34,901 nt of DNA from Bacillota bacterium (GTDB lineage: Bacteria; Bacillota; Desulfitobacteriia; Desulfitobacteriales; JAJXUE01): positions 1 through 34,901 of the forward strand of contig JAJZPO010000026.1 in NCBI GenBank assembly GCA_021811155.1. Reading direction: 5' to 3'. Every line of letters begins with the position of its first letter. Position 1 is the first letter of the stretch. The notes below the pieces were generated by a model, which was given only the letters and a program-made list of their open reading frames with translations, did no database searches and was not told the DNA's origin. Shown piece by piece: positions 9,531 through 18,753 of the stretch. Made by a program: the position numbers and the translations under genes.

Positions 9531-10505
9531 CTATAATATCTGCTTCTTAGAGCTAAGCTCCGGTAAATTGTCTTTTTTTAATATGCTATAGGAAGTTATT
9601 TTATCTTTTTCCAATTGCCGCAGCAGATCTCCGACACTGGCGAATTTTCGTTCGTGCCTGAGGCGCCGCCGGAAAAAAACCTCAACTGTTTGGCCATATA
9701 TATCCTGGTCAAAATCGAAAATATGCGCCTCGATAATATCCTCGCTCCAGTCCTTAAAAGTAGGCTTGGCGCCTATATTCACCATGGCCGGGTACATACT
9801 GTCCCTGCTGACTGAGACCCAGGCTGCGTAAACTCCCCGGGCCGGAATTAACAAATCTCCCGGGGGCTCAACATTGGCTGTCGGATACCCGATGGTCCGG
9901 CCCCGTCGATCACCCTTGACCACAATTCCGGGCACCGAAGGCCAATACCCGAGAAATTTTTCCACTTCGTCTATGTCGCCCCGTTCCAGGGCGCCGCGGA
10001 TAAGCGTCGAGGACACGATTACCCCGTCTACCCGCCTGGGCTCAACCACGCTGACACCGAAGCCCAGTTCCTCACCCAGTTCGGCCAGTTCATCAGGCCC
10101 ACCTGTAGCGCCATGTCCGAAACTATAATTAAAGCCCACAAAGACGTGGACAGTATCCAGCTTTTCCCTCAGAATCCGGCGCACAAATTCCACCGGGGAC
10201 AATGCCGCTAATTCCAGGGTGAAAGGAAGGAGTATGACCACATCCACTCCCAAAGCCTCAAAATGCCTCAGCCGCTGAGGCAGGGTAGTCAATAATTTGG
10301 GGGATTTGTCCGGCGCCAGAACTTTCAGCGGGTGGGGAACAAAAGTCACTACCGCGGACTGCCCCCCGCTTTGCTCAGCCCGGCTGACCGCAGCTCTAAT
10401 CAGTTCGCGGTGTCCCAGGTGGACTCCGTCGAAATTGCCGAGTGCAGCCACCACGCGGCGCAGGCCAGCCTGTTCTAATTCTGCCAAATCGTTAATAACT
10501 CTCAC
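9531..10505 (-). CDS. ribF: Bifunctional riboflavin kinase/FAD synthetase
   Basis: ALGNFDGVHLGHRELI motif and C-terminal flavokinase domain (GRTIGYPTANV); GTG start at 10505 preceded by AAAGGAG; ORF-track start at 10580 lies inside truB. Confidence 0.95.
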   Translation of the reverse strand: MRVINDLAELEQAGLRRVVAALGNFDGVHLGHRELIRAAVSRAEQSGGQSAVVTFVPHPLKVLAPDKSPKLLTTLPQRLRHFEALGVDVVILLPFTLELAALSPVEFVRRILREKLDTVHVFVGFNYSFGHGATGGPDELAELGEELGFGVSVVEPRRVDGVIVSSTLIRGALERGDIDEVEKFLGYWPSVPGIVVKGDRRGRTIGYPTANVEPPGDLLIPARGVYAAWVSVSRDSMYPAMVNIGAKPTFKDWSEDIIEAHIFDFDQDIYGQTVEVFFRRRLRHERKFASVGDLLRQLEKDKITSYSILKKDNLPELSSKKQIL

Positions 10506-10512
10506 CGTCAGG

Positions 10513-11439
10513 CTAACTCCTTTCTTCTGCGCCAGTTTCAAAGCCGAACACTTTCTTGGGCCTGATTTGCCCTTGTTCATCGCTCAGTCCGAGAGCCAGA
10601 AAATCCCCCTCCGGGCCGTAAAGTCTGACCCAGTTCCCAGGCGCTTGCGGCAAAGCGCCTGAATAGTCCGGGGCAGCAAGACTTAAACCGTTAAGCAAAG
10701 CCCTGATCCGGTGCTCCTTCACTGTCAGGGCGCTTAGGTGTTCAAGTCCCCTGTCGGCCGGGAGCAGGAAACTCCAGTCTCCCTGCTGAACTGCCTGAGT
10801 CAGCTCTTCCAGCGTCCAGGCCGTATCCAGGCTAAAGGAACCTGAGCGTGTGCGCAGCAGATAGGTCATGCAGGCTCCGCTGCCCAGTTTGTCACCCCAG
10901 TCGGCGCATAGGGTCCGGATATATGTCCCTTTGGAACAGAAGACATCAAAAAGTATACTGGGAAATTCTTGCTTCCAATTATAAGCCACCGGCCTGATTG
11001 CTTCAATCAGCGCTTCCCTGGGCCGGCGCTCCACTTCCTGACCCTGACGCGCCAGTTCATACAGTTTTTTCCCCCCGTACTTTACCGCCGAGACCATGGG
11101 CGGCACCTGTTCCACCCGGCCCGTTAATGCCGGAATCAGGGCCAGGGCCTCCTCATAGGTAGCGCGGACCGCCTGCCGGCTGGTAACTCTGCCGAACCCG
11201 TCCAGGGTATCGGTGGTAAATCCAAAGGTAACTTCCGCCCTGTAAGCCTTTCCAGTGGCGGCTATGAACTCAGCCACCCTTGTAGCCTTTCCCACACATA
11301 CCGGCAGCGCTCCGGCTGCCCCCGGGTCAAGCGTACCTGTATGTCCTACTGCCCTGACCCCGAGAAGCCTCCGGAGAACAGCCACCACATCATGGGAGGT
11401 CATGCCCGGAGGTTTAAGCACACTAATTATCCCGTCCAT
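10513..11439 (-). CDS. truB: tRNA pseudouridine(55) synthase
   Basis: MDGIISVLKPPGMTSHDVVAVLRR...GHTGTLDPGAAGALPVC; start overlaps the end of nrnA. Confidence 0.96.
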   Translation of the reverse strand: MDGIISVLKPPGMTSHDVVAVLRRLLGVRAVGHTGTLDPGAAGALPVCVGKATRVAEFIAATGKAYRAEVTFGFTTDTLDGFGRVTSRQAVRATYEEALALIPALTGRVEQVPPMVSAVKYGGKKLYELARQGQEVERRPREALIEAIRPVAYNWKQEFPSILFDVFCSKGTYIRTLCADWGDKLGSGACMTYLLRTRSGSFSLDTAWTLEELTQAVQQGDWSFLLPADRGLEHLSALTVKEHRIRALLNGLSLAAPDYSGALPQAPGNWVRLYGPEGDFLALGLSDEQGQIRPKKVFGFETGAEERS

Positions 11440-12406
11440 CCAACGCCTCAACAAATTCCTTTGCTCTGCTGATAACCCGTGGTACCACCTTGTCCAGTTC
11501 TCCTTCAATCACAAAACCTGCGGCCCGGTAATGACCTCCGCCGCCAAATATCGCCGCCAGTCTGTTAACATCCACCAGCTGTTTGGAACGCAGACCTACT
11601 TTAACCTTGCCCGGCGCTATCTCCCGGAACAACATACCCAGTTCCACCGTATTGATTGCCCTGGTAAAATTGATGATTCCCTCGGTATGTTCATCCTTGG
11701 CTCCCAACCGCAGCAGGGTTGCGCGGTCCAATGTAATCCAGGCCACCCTGCCGTCCGGGGTCATCTCCAGCCTGTCCAGCGCCCGCCCCAGAAGTTTGAT
11801 TGCTGCCAAAGACTTGGTTTCATACAGGTTCTGGTTGATTGCTGCCACATCCAGGCCGGTACCTATAAGTTTGGCTGCCAGCAGATGGACAGATACGGTA
11901 GTATTGCTGTACTGAAAGGACCCGGTGTCGGTAGCGAGCGCCGTGTAGATCAACACAGCCAGTTCCCTGTCCCATGGTACCCCCAGGGCATCGATAATGT
12001 CCGCAACTATCTGGCCGGTGGCTGCGGCATCGGGCTCTACATAGTTCCACGCACCAAAGCGGGTATTGGAAACGTGGTGGTCGATGTTCACAATGGTTTT
12101 ATCCCGGACCAGTCCGGCTAGGCCTTCACCCAGGCGGGCCGTGTCGCTGCAGTCCAGGCAAACTGCCAGCGAAGGCCACTCCCTTACTTCTTCCGGCAAG
12201 CGTACCAGTTCCGCCGAGGGCAAAAAACTTAAATACTCCGGAATTGGGTCACTGTTAACCATTGTAACCTCTTTGCCCAAAGCCCGCAGCGCTTTGCCAA
12301 GCGCCAGCATGGAACCGATGCAGTCGCCGTCAGGAAGCACATGGGACATGAGCACAAGACGCTCTGCCTTTTTCAGTTCCTCAACTACCTGTTGCAGCGA
12401 ACCCAT
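11423..12406 (-). CDS. nrnA: DHH/DHHA1 phosphoesterase, NrnA-like
   Basis: SHVLPDGDCIGSMLAL, NIDHHVSNTRFG and C-terminal GGGGHYRAAGF motifs. Confidence 0.93.
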   Translation of the reverse strand: MGSLQQVVEELKKAERLVLMSHVLPDGDCIGSMLALGKALRALGKEVTMVNSDPIPEYLSFLPSAELVRLPEEVREWPSLAVCLDCSDTARLGEGLAGLVRDKTIVNIDHHVSNTRFGAWNYVEPDAAATGQIVADIIDALGVPWDRELAVLIYTALATDTGSFQYSNTTVSVHLLAAKLIGTGLDVAAINQNLYETKSLAAIKLLGRALDRLEMTPDGRVAWITLDRATLLRLGAKDEHTEGIINFTRAINTVELGMLFREIAPGKVKVGLRSKQLVDVNRLAAIFGGGGHYRAAGFVIEGELDKVVPRVISRAKEFVEALDGRDN

Positions 12407-12408
12407 GC

Positions 12409-12774
12409 CTAATCCTTCTCCCCGGATTTTGTTTCGTCCAGGACCTGATGCAGCAGGTTGGAAATCTTAAAACCGTGCTCAAGAGACTGGTCGAGCTTGA
12501 AAACAATTTCCGGGGTGTGGTGCAGACGTACCCGTTTGCCGACTTCGCTGCGCACAAATCCGGCTGCCCTGTTCAAAATCTGCAGTGATTCCCTGACTTC
12601 ATCAGCGCTTCCCATTACACTGACATACACCCGGGCATGGCTGAAATCGGGCGCCACTTCAACTGCGGTCACTGTGACAAACCCTACCCGTGGGTCTTTA
12701 AGCTCCTCCCGCACAATCTGCGAAATTTCTTCTTTTAAGGCTTCACCGACCCTGCCTACGCGGTATTTGCCCAC
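12409..12774 (-). CDS. rbfA: 30S ribosome-binding factor A
   Basis: RVGRVGEALKEEISQIVREELKDPRVGFVTVTAVEVAPDFSHARVYVSV. Confidence 0.96.
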   Translation of the reverse strand: MGKYRVGRVGEALKEEISQIVREELKDPRVGFVTVTAVEVAPDFSHARVYVSVMGSADEVRESLQILNRAAGFVRSEVGKRVRLHHTPEIVFKLDQSLEHGFKISNLLHQVLDETKSGEKD

Positions 12775-12791
12775 AGGTCATACCCCCAAAC

Positions 12792-15700
12792 TTAGAGTTC
12801 GCGCTTGACTTCTTCCATGACAAAAGCTTCGATGATGTCCCCTTCTTTGACGTCATTAAACTTCTCAATCCCGATACCGCACTCGAATCCAGTCATAACT
12901 TCCTTAACATCATCTTTAAACCGCTTCAGGGATTCCAGTTTGCCTTCCAAAATTACCACCCCGTCCCGGATAACCCTGACTTCCGCCGAACGGGTAATTT
13001 TACCTTCGGTAACAAAGCAGCCGGCAATTGTTCCGGCCTTGGGCACCTTAAAGGTTGCCCTGACCTCCGCCCTGCCTAAAACATTTTCCACAAAGTCCGG
13101 ATCGAGCAAGCCGGACATGGCAGCTTTTACGTCCTCAATTGCATCGTAAATTACCCGGTAAAGCCTGATGTCAACTCCCTGACGCTCTGCCGTGGACTTG
13201 GTGTTGGCGTCGGGACGCACGTTGAAGCCGATGATAATGGCGTTGGATGCCGCCGCCAGCATGACGTCGGTTTCAGTAATCGCCCCTACACCGCCATGGA
13301 TGGGATTAACCCGAACCTCAGCTGTTGAGAGCCGCTCCAGAGACTGGCGCAGGGCCTCGATCGAACCTTGGACGTCGGCTTTGATAATTACGTTCAACTC
13401 TTTGACCTGACCCTCTTTGATGCGCTCAAACAGGTCATTCAGGCTCACTTTGACGTTGCGTTTGGCTTCTTCAGCCTTTTTCTCGTCCTGGCGGTATGAA
13501 ATTACGGCCTTGGCTGTCTTCTCATCCTCAATGGCGTTAAAAGTGTCCCCAGCCATGGGCACTTCGGACAGCCCCAGCACCTCGACCGGCATGGAGGGAC
13601 CTGCTTTCTTGAGCCGCCTGCCTTTGTCATCCACCATTGCTCTGACTTTGCCCACGGCAGTCCCTGCCACCAGAATGTCCCCGATGGACAGGGTACCTTT
13701 TTGCACCAGCACAGTAGCCACAGGTCCGCGCCCTTTGTCCAACTGGGCCTCCACCACGGTTCCGGCGGCTTTGCGATCAGGATTTGCCTTGAATTCCTGA
13801 ACCTCTGACACCAGGAGAATCATTTCCAGGAGCCCTTCGATGTTTTGTTTGGCTTTGGCGGAAACAGGGCACATGATGGTTTCACCGCCCCATTCTTCCG
13901 CCACCAGCGCGTACTCCGTAAGTTCTTGCTTGACCCGGTCCGGGTTCGCATTCTCCTTGTCTATCTTGTTGATGGCTACAATAATCGGCACTCCGGCGGC
14001 TTTGGCGTGGTTAATCGCCTCAATGGTTTGGGGCATTACGCCATCGTCCGCAGCCACCACCAGAATGGCGATATCTGTCACCTGGGCCCCTCTTGCCCGC
14101 ATAGCCGTAAAGGCTTCATGACCGGGCGTATCCAAAAAAGTAATTTTTTGTCCTTTGATTTCCACCTGATAAGCCCCGATATGCTGGGTAATGCCCCCGG
14201 CTTCCCGGGCAGTTACATTTGTGGCTCTGATGGCGTCAAGCAGGGAAGTCTTGCCGTGGTCAACGTGGCCCATTACGGTCACCACCGGCGGCCTCGATCT
14301 CAAAGATTCCGGGGCATCCTCGATTTCTTCAACTACTCCCGCCGGCTTCTCAACCTTGACCTCCACCTCGACGCCAAACTCCTGCCCGATAATCACTGCA
14401 GTTTCAGCGTCGATTTCCTGGTTGATCGTGGCCATAACCCCCAGGCCCATGAGTTTCATGATCAGTTCGGATGATTTGCGGCTCATCAGGCTCGCGAGGT
14501 CCTGGACAGTAATAATCTCGGGCACAACGATATGCTTGGGCGTCGTGTCGCGTACTTCCCGCCCCTGTGGTCTCATTCCTCTGCCCTTGCCGCTTTTCAT
14601 CAAGCGTTCTTCAAGTTCACGCTTTTCTTTTTCCTTGCGGTCAACATGCTTTTTGTCCGGCGCCTTTTTCGTCTGGTCGAACCTTGGCCGCTGTGCGGTC
14701 TGCTCTCCGGCAGCCGGAGGCGGCGCGGGTATAGGCGGCAGTCCGGGGCGCCGGTTCTGGCCTTGAGGCCGCTGATCAACGGGGCCACCCGGCCTGGGCG
14801 GCCTGTTTCCCGGGGCTCCCCCAGGCCTCTGGCCCTGCGGACGGGGTCCCCCGCCCTGTCCGGGCGCCCCTCCAGGTCTGGCTCCCTGAAAGCCCGGGCG
14901 TGGTCCGCCAGGCCGGGCTTCCGTCATCTCACCCCGTGGCACGAAGGGCCGTTGTCCCTCCGGTCTGGGTCCCGGCGCTCCGGGAGGTCGCATCCCCTGA
15001 GGTCTCGGACCCGGCGCTCCCGGCGGGCGCATCCCTTCCGGTCTCGGGCCCGGCGTTCCGGGCGGGCGCATCCCTTCCGGTCTCGGACCCGGCGCTCCCG
15101 GCGGGCGCATCCCTTCCGGTCTCGGACCCGGCGCTCCGGACGGACGCATCCCTTCCGGTCTCGGACCCGGCGCTCCGGACGGACGCATTCCTTCCGGTCT
15201 CGGACCCGGCGCTCCCGGCGGGCGCATTCCTTCCGGTCTCGGACCCGGCGCTCCCGGCGGGCGCATTCCTTCCGGTCTCGGACCCGGCGCTCCCGGCGGG
15301 CGCATTCCTTCCGGTCTCGGACCCGGCGCTCCCGGCGGACGCGTCCCCTGCGGTCTCGGACCCGTGGGGCGTGCTCCTTCGGGCCTCTGGCCCGGCGCTC
15401 CCGGCGGGCGCATTCCTTCCGGTCTCGGACCTTGCGGGCGTGCTCCTTCGGGTCTCGGACCCGGCGCTCCCGGCGGGCGCATTCCTTCCGGTCTCGGACC
15501 TTGCGGGCGTGCTCCTTCGGGTCTCGGACCCGGCGCTCCCGGCGGACGCATTCCTTCCGGCCTGGGACCGCCTGACAACTGCTGAGCATCTGAGCCGCCT
15601 TTTTCAGCTGCGCCGGCGCCACCTGCCTGTTTAACAGGGGGCTTCTTCTCTGTGTCCGGTTTGACCCGCAAGGTACCTTTCAATTTGACGATATCCTCCG

Positions 15701-15818
15701 GTTCAACCGTACTCATATGATTTTTGACCTCAACACCCAATGTCATCAATCTGGTGATGATATCTTTGCTACTAAGGTCCAGTTCCTTAGCCAATTCGTG
15801 TACTCTGACTTTTGCCAT
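12792..15818 (-). CDS. infB: Translation initiation factor IF-2 with expanded Pro/Arg/Gly repeat region
   Basis: [44 protein letters not shown]-domain motifs; N-terminal IF2_N ([21 protein letters not shown]). Confidence 0.98.
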   Translation of the reverse strand: MAKVRVHELAKELDLSSKDIITRLMTLGVEVKNHMSTVEPEDIVKLKGTLRVKPDTEKKPPVKQAGGAGAAEKGGSDAQQLSGGPRPEGMRPPGAPGPRPEGARPQGPRPEGMRPPGAPGPRPEGARPQGPRPEGMRPPGAPGQRPEGARPTGPRPQGTRPPGAPGPRPEGMRPPGAPGPRPEGMRPPGAPGPRPEGMRPPGAPGPRPEGMRPSGAPGPRPEGMRPSGAPGPRPEGMRPPGAPGPRPEGMRPPGTPGPRPEGMRPPGAPGPRPQGMRPPGAPGPRPEGQRPFVPRGEMTEARPGGPRPGFQGARPGGAPGQGGGPRPQGQRPGGAPGNRPPRPGGPVDQRPQGQNRRPGLPPIPAPPPAAGEQTAQRPRFDQTKKAPDKKHVDRKEKEKRELEERLMKSGKGRGMRPQGREVRDTTPKHIVVPEIITVQDLASLMSRKSSELIMKLMGLGVMATINQEIDAETAVIIGQEFGVEVEVKVEKPAGVVEEIEDAPESLRSRPPVVTVMGHVDHGKTSLLDAIRATNVTAREAGGITQHIGAYQVEIKGQKITFLDTPGHEAFTAMRARGAQVTDIAILVVAADDGVMPQTIEAINHAKAAGVPIIVAINKIDKENANPDRVKQELTEYALVAEEWGGETIMCPVSAKAKQNIEGLLEMILLVSEVQEFKANPDRKAAGTVVEAQLDKGRGPVATVLVQKGTLSIGDILVAGTAVGKVRAMVDDKGRRLKKAGPSMPVEVLGLSEVPMAGDTFNAIEDEKTAKAVISYRQDEKKAEEAKRNVKVSLNDLFERIKEGQVKELNVIIKADVQGSIEALRQSLERLSTAEVRVNPIHGGVGAITETDVMLAAASNAIIIGFNVRPDANTKSTAERQGVDIRLYRVIYDAIEDVKAAMSGLLDPDFVENVLGRAEVRATFKVPKAGTIAGCFVTEGKITRSAEVRVIRDGVVILEGKLESLKRFKDDVKEVMTGFECGIGIEKFNDVKEGDIIEAFVMEEVKREL
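14965..15575 (-). repeat. 39-bp tandem repeat within infB encoding [13 protein letters not shown], interspersed with 30-bp units ([10 protein letters not shown])
   Basis: Thirteen 13-aa units and three 10-aa units counted in the translation; repeated ggcgctcccggcgggcgcattccttccggtctcggaccc in DNA. Confidence 0.95.
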
Positions 15819-15836
15819 GCAACCACCCCCATAAAT

Positions 15837-16163
15837 TTAAGGAATCCTTATTTCTTCCGGTCCATCCCCTCCCGCCGCTAAAATGCTCCGCGCAAAATTC
15901 TCATCGGTAATTGCGATCACACTCCTTGGTGACAAACCCAACGCCGTTCCCAGAGAAACCTTATTATCTCCCATAATAAGGGGTACACCTTCATCCTGAC
16001 ACCATAAGGAATATCTTTTGTACATATTGGGCGAAATGTCATCTGCCAGGATAACCAGCCTGGCCTGCCCCTTCTTTAAGACCGCTTCGGCTGCCGCTTC
16101 ACCCGACACAAGTTTGCTTGCCTTGCGGGCAAATCCCAGCAGCGCTGCCTGTTTGGGAGTCAT
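15837..16163 (-). CDS. L7Ae/YlxQ-type ribosomal protein
   Basis: 108 aa ...LLGFARKASKLVSGEAAAEAVLKKGQARLVILADDISPNMYKR..., L7Ae fold pattern; between ylxR and infB. Confidence 0.92.
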   Translation of the reverse strand: MTPKQAALLGFARKASKLVSGEAAAEAVLKKGQARLVILADDISPNMYKRYSLWCQDEGVPLIMGDNKVSLGTALGLSPRSVIAITDENFARSILAAGGDGPEEIRIP

Positions 16164-16166
16164 CGT

Positions 16167-16430
16167 TCATCCCCCCAATTGGCCGCGCAGGGATTCCAAA
16201 ATTCCTCCGGGCACAGGGTGAGCAAAAGCTTTGTCAAACCGTTTTGCTTTCACTGCCTTTTCCAGGCACTCAATATTGCGGCAGATATACGCCCCCCGGC
16301 CGTTGCGTTTGCCGCTTGGGTCAAGCACAATTTCCCCCTCCGGACTGCGGACTACCCGAACCAATTCACGCTTCGGCTTCATCTCCTGGCAGCCCAGGCA
16401 CATGCGCATGGGAATCTTTTTTACCTTCAA
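16167..16430 (-). CDS. ylxR: YlxR family RNA-binding protein (DUF448)
   Basis: MRMCLGCQEMKPKRELVRVVRSPEGEIVLDPSGKRNGRGAYIC. Confidence 0.95.
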   Translation of the reverse strand: MKVKKIPMRMCLGCQEMKPKRELVRVVRSPEGEIVLDPSGKRNGRGAYICRNIECLEKAVKAKRFDKAFAHPVPGGILESLRGQLGG

Positions 16431-16440
16431 CGGCTATCAC

Positions 16441-17871
16441 CTACGCTTTTCCGGCTTTCCTGCCCTTTTTACCCTTGCTTACAGGGGACTCCTGTTGCTC
16501 AGGCTCAGGTTCAGGCTCAGGCTCAGGTTCAGGTTCAGATTCAGGTTCAGATTCAGGTATAGATTCAGGTTCCCCATACTCCGAATACTCCCCATTTTCC
16601 TCTTCGTTATATTCCCCTTCGGCATATTCTCCTGCACCGAATTCTCCCTCAGCATATTCTCCCTGGTCGTATTCTCCGTCAGCGTACTCTCCCTCGTCGT
16701 ATTCCCCGTACTCACCCTCGCCATACTCTTCGCCGGAGTATTCTTCGTCGGAATATTCTCCTTCTACGTAATTTTCGTCGTAATATTCCTCCTCCAAGTA
16801 CTCTTCACCAAACTCATCGTAATATTGCTCCTGATACTGCTGAGCCTGGCTTTCGCTTTTGATATCTATCTTCCAGCCGGTCAGTTTAGCCGCCAGCCGG
16901 GCATTTTGGCCTTCTTTGCCAATGGCCAGGGATAGCTGGTAGTCCGGCACCACGACCTGAGCAATTTTTTCGTTTTCCCGCACATCTACTGAAAGTACTT
17001 TGGCCGGTGACAGGGCATTAGCGACAAACTTTTCCGGCTCCTGGGACCATTTGACGATATCAATTTTTTCCCCTTTCAACTCCGTGACTATGGTCTGAAC
17101 CCTCATGCCCTTTGGACCGACGCAGGCCCCAACCGGATCGACCTTCTCATCCCTCGAAGCTACCGCAATCTTGGAACGCGCCCCCGCCTCCCGGGCAACT
17201 GCCCTGATCTCAACCACGCCATCGAAAATCTCTGGCACCTCCAGTTCAAACAGGCGCTTCAACAAGCCGGGATGGGTGCGTGACACCAGAATCTGCGGAC
17301 CCTTGGTGGTTTTCTTGACTTCGACGATATAGGTCTTTACCCGGTCATTATGATGATAGCTTTCTCCAGGTATCTGCTCCTGGGGGCCAAGTACTGCTTC
17401 GGTTTTGCCCAAATCGATGAACACATTTTTTTGTTCTGTCCGCTGTACTGTACCGGTGACAATATCGCCTTCACGGTTAATATATTCATCATAGACAAGG
17501 CCTCTCTCCGCTTCCCTGATCCGCTGCACCACAACTTGTTTGGCAGTCTGGGCTGCAATGCGGCCAAAGTCGCGGGGAGTCACTTCGTATTCCACCACAT
17601 CACCCAACTCATAGTTGGGGTCAGATTTTCTGGCTTCTGCGAGGCTCACTTCAGCCCGGGGATCACTTACTTCCTCGCTCACTGTCTTACGGGCAAAAAC
17701 CTTGATTTCGCCGCTGGCCCGTTCGATATGCACCCGGACATTCTGCAGGGAGCCGAAATTCTTCTTATAAGCAGAGATAAGAGCTGCCTCTATGGCTTCC
17801 AACAGCACTTCAGCAGTAATCCCCTTTTGCTTTTCCAACTCCTGCAGGGCCTCAATAAACTCCATATTCAT
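16441..17871 (-). CDS. nusA: Transcription termination/antitermination factor NusA with long acidic C-terminal tail
   Basis: S1 and KH domains ([47 protein letters not shown]); tail of GEYxx and EPEPEP repeats. Confidence 0.97.
   Translation of the reverse strand: MNMEFIEALQELEKQKGITAEVLLEAIEAALISAYKKNFGSLQNVRVHIERASGEIKVFARKTVSEEVSDPRAEVSLAEARKSDPNYELGDVVEYEVTPRDFGRIAAQTAKQVVVQRIREAERGLVYDEYINREGDIVTGTVQRTEQKNVFIDLGKTEAVLGPQEQIPGESYHHNDRVKTYIVEVKKTTKGPQILVSRTHPGLLKRLFELEVPEIFDGVVEIRAVAREAGARSKIAVASRDEKVDPVGACVGPKGMRVQTIVTELKGEKIDIVKWSQEPEKFVANALSPAKVLSVDVRENEKIAQVVVPDYQLSLAIGKEGQNARLAAKLTGWKIDIKSESQAQQYQEQYYDEFGEEYLEEEYYDENYVEGEYSDEEYSGEEYGEGEYGEYDEGEYADGEYDQGEYAEGEFGAGEYAEGEYNEEENGEYSEYGEPESIPESEPESEPEPEPEPEPEPEQQESPVSKGKKGRKAGKA
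16497..16581 (-). repeat. 6-bp-periodic repeat encoding the [19 protein letters not shown] tract in NusA
   Basis: ctcaggctcaggttcaggctcaggctcaggttcaggttcagattcagg read directly. Confidence 0.9.
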
Positions 17872-17907
17872 TTTTTTGCTTTCCTCCTTATTCGATTGTA
17901 AACTAAC

Positions 17908-18363
17908 TTAATCTATCGCCAAGTGGGCCTTGCTGACCAAATCCCGGGGGATGGAGATTGTTTGCTCCTGGAACTCCAGCAGGATCCGGTCATTCTCCAG
18001 TCCCGCCAGGTAGCCGGTAAACTCCTTAAACCCCTGGTAGGGCGCAAAGGTATGGACTGTCACCAGTTCACCCTTGAACCTGGCAAAGTCAGCGTCCTTC
18101 TTCAGCGGTCTTTCCAGCCCCGGTGAGGATACCTCCAGCATATAGGCCTGGCTGATTGGGTCCGCCTGGTCCAACTTGGCACCAATGGCCTGGCTTACCC
18201 GCTGGCAGTCGTTCAGATCCACCCCGCCCTCCTTATCGATAAAAATCCTCAGATACCAATGAGAACCCTCTTTGACGTATTCAACATCAACCAGTTCCAA
18301 TCCCTGTTCTTCGATGCAGGGTTCCACCAGTGCTGCAACTTGTGCTTCAACCCGGCTTTTCAA
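17908..18363 (-). CDS. rimP: Ribosome maturation factor RimP
   Basis: LVEPCIEEQGLELVDVEYVKEGSHWYLRIFIDKEGGVDLNDCQRVSQAIGAKLD...YMLEVSSPGLERPL. Confidence 0.96.
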   Translation of the reverse strand: MKSRVEAQVAALVEPCIEEQGLELVDVEYVKEGSHWYLRIFIDKEGGVDLNDCQRVSQAIGAKLDQADPISQAYMLEVSSPGLERPLKKDADFARFKGELVTVHTFAPYQGFKEFTGYLAGLENDRILLEFQEQTISIPRDLVSKAHLAID

Positions 18364-18477
18364 AAGAAGAAACCACCTTCCCGGTTATCCTTAATTTCGT
18401 ATTTTACAGGGTGTTCCCTAAAAACTAGTTTTTATTGTGCCCTGCCAAAATATACCGTCCCGCTTAGGCAGCAGTAA

Positions 18478-18506
18478 TATAAAAGAGCGGGTTGTTACCC
18501 ACTCTT
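18478..18506 (-). terminator. Rho-independent terminator between polC and rimP
   Basis: Minus strand AAGAGTGGGT-aaca-ACCCGCTCTTTTATATT. Confidence 0.75.
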
Positions 18507-18602
18507 AATACCCGGGAGCAAAGTTGTTCACAGAAAAGTTAACCACGATTATTATAACATGGTAAATCCTGATAGGCAAGGGGGAAAATCGTAGGCATTC
18601 CT

Positions 18603-18735
18603 ATTCAGAAGAAGTCAGGAGTCAGAAGTCAGAATTCAGAATAATTTAAGCGAGAAACTCCTGACTCATTCATCGCGTAGCGCTGCTGGGCGGCATGCAA
18701 AATTCTGACTCCTGACTTCTGTGTTCTGAATTCCG
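18603..18735. repeat. Class I heptad inverted-repeat element C
   Basis: Left arm attcagaagaagtcaggagtcagaagtcagaattcagaat; right arm aattctgactcctgacttctgtgttctgaattccgac; lies just downstream of the polC stop. Confidence 0.82.
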
Positions 18736-18753
18736 ACCCCAGACTCGTACCTG

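Noticed and set aside
14965-15575. Internal IF-2 start sites in each repeat (GGAAGGAATG)
   Set aside because: The SD-like GGAAGGA is directly adjacent to ATG (zero spacing), so efficient internal initiation is unlikely.
14965-15575. CRISPR-like array
   Set aside because: Regular repeats lack unique spacers and are in-frame coding sequence of infB.
14532-15634. Long overlapping ORFs across infB (347 aa and 244 aa on +, 232 aa on -)
   Set aside because: Artefact of a GC-rich 39-bp (multiple of 3) tandem repeat with no stops in several frames; the infB frame is clearly the real one.
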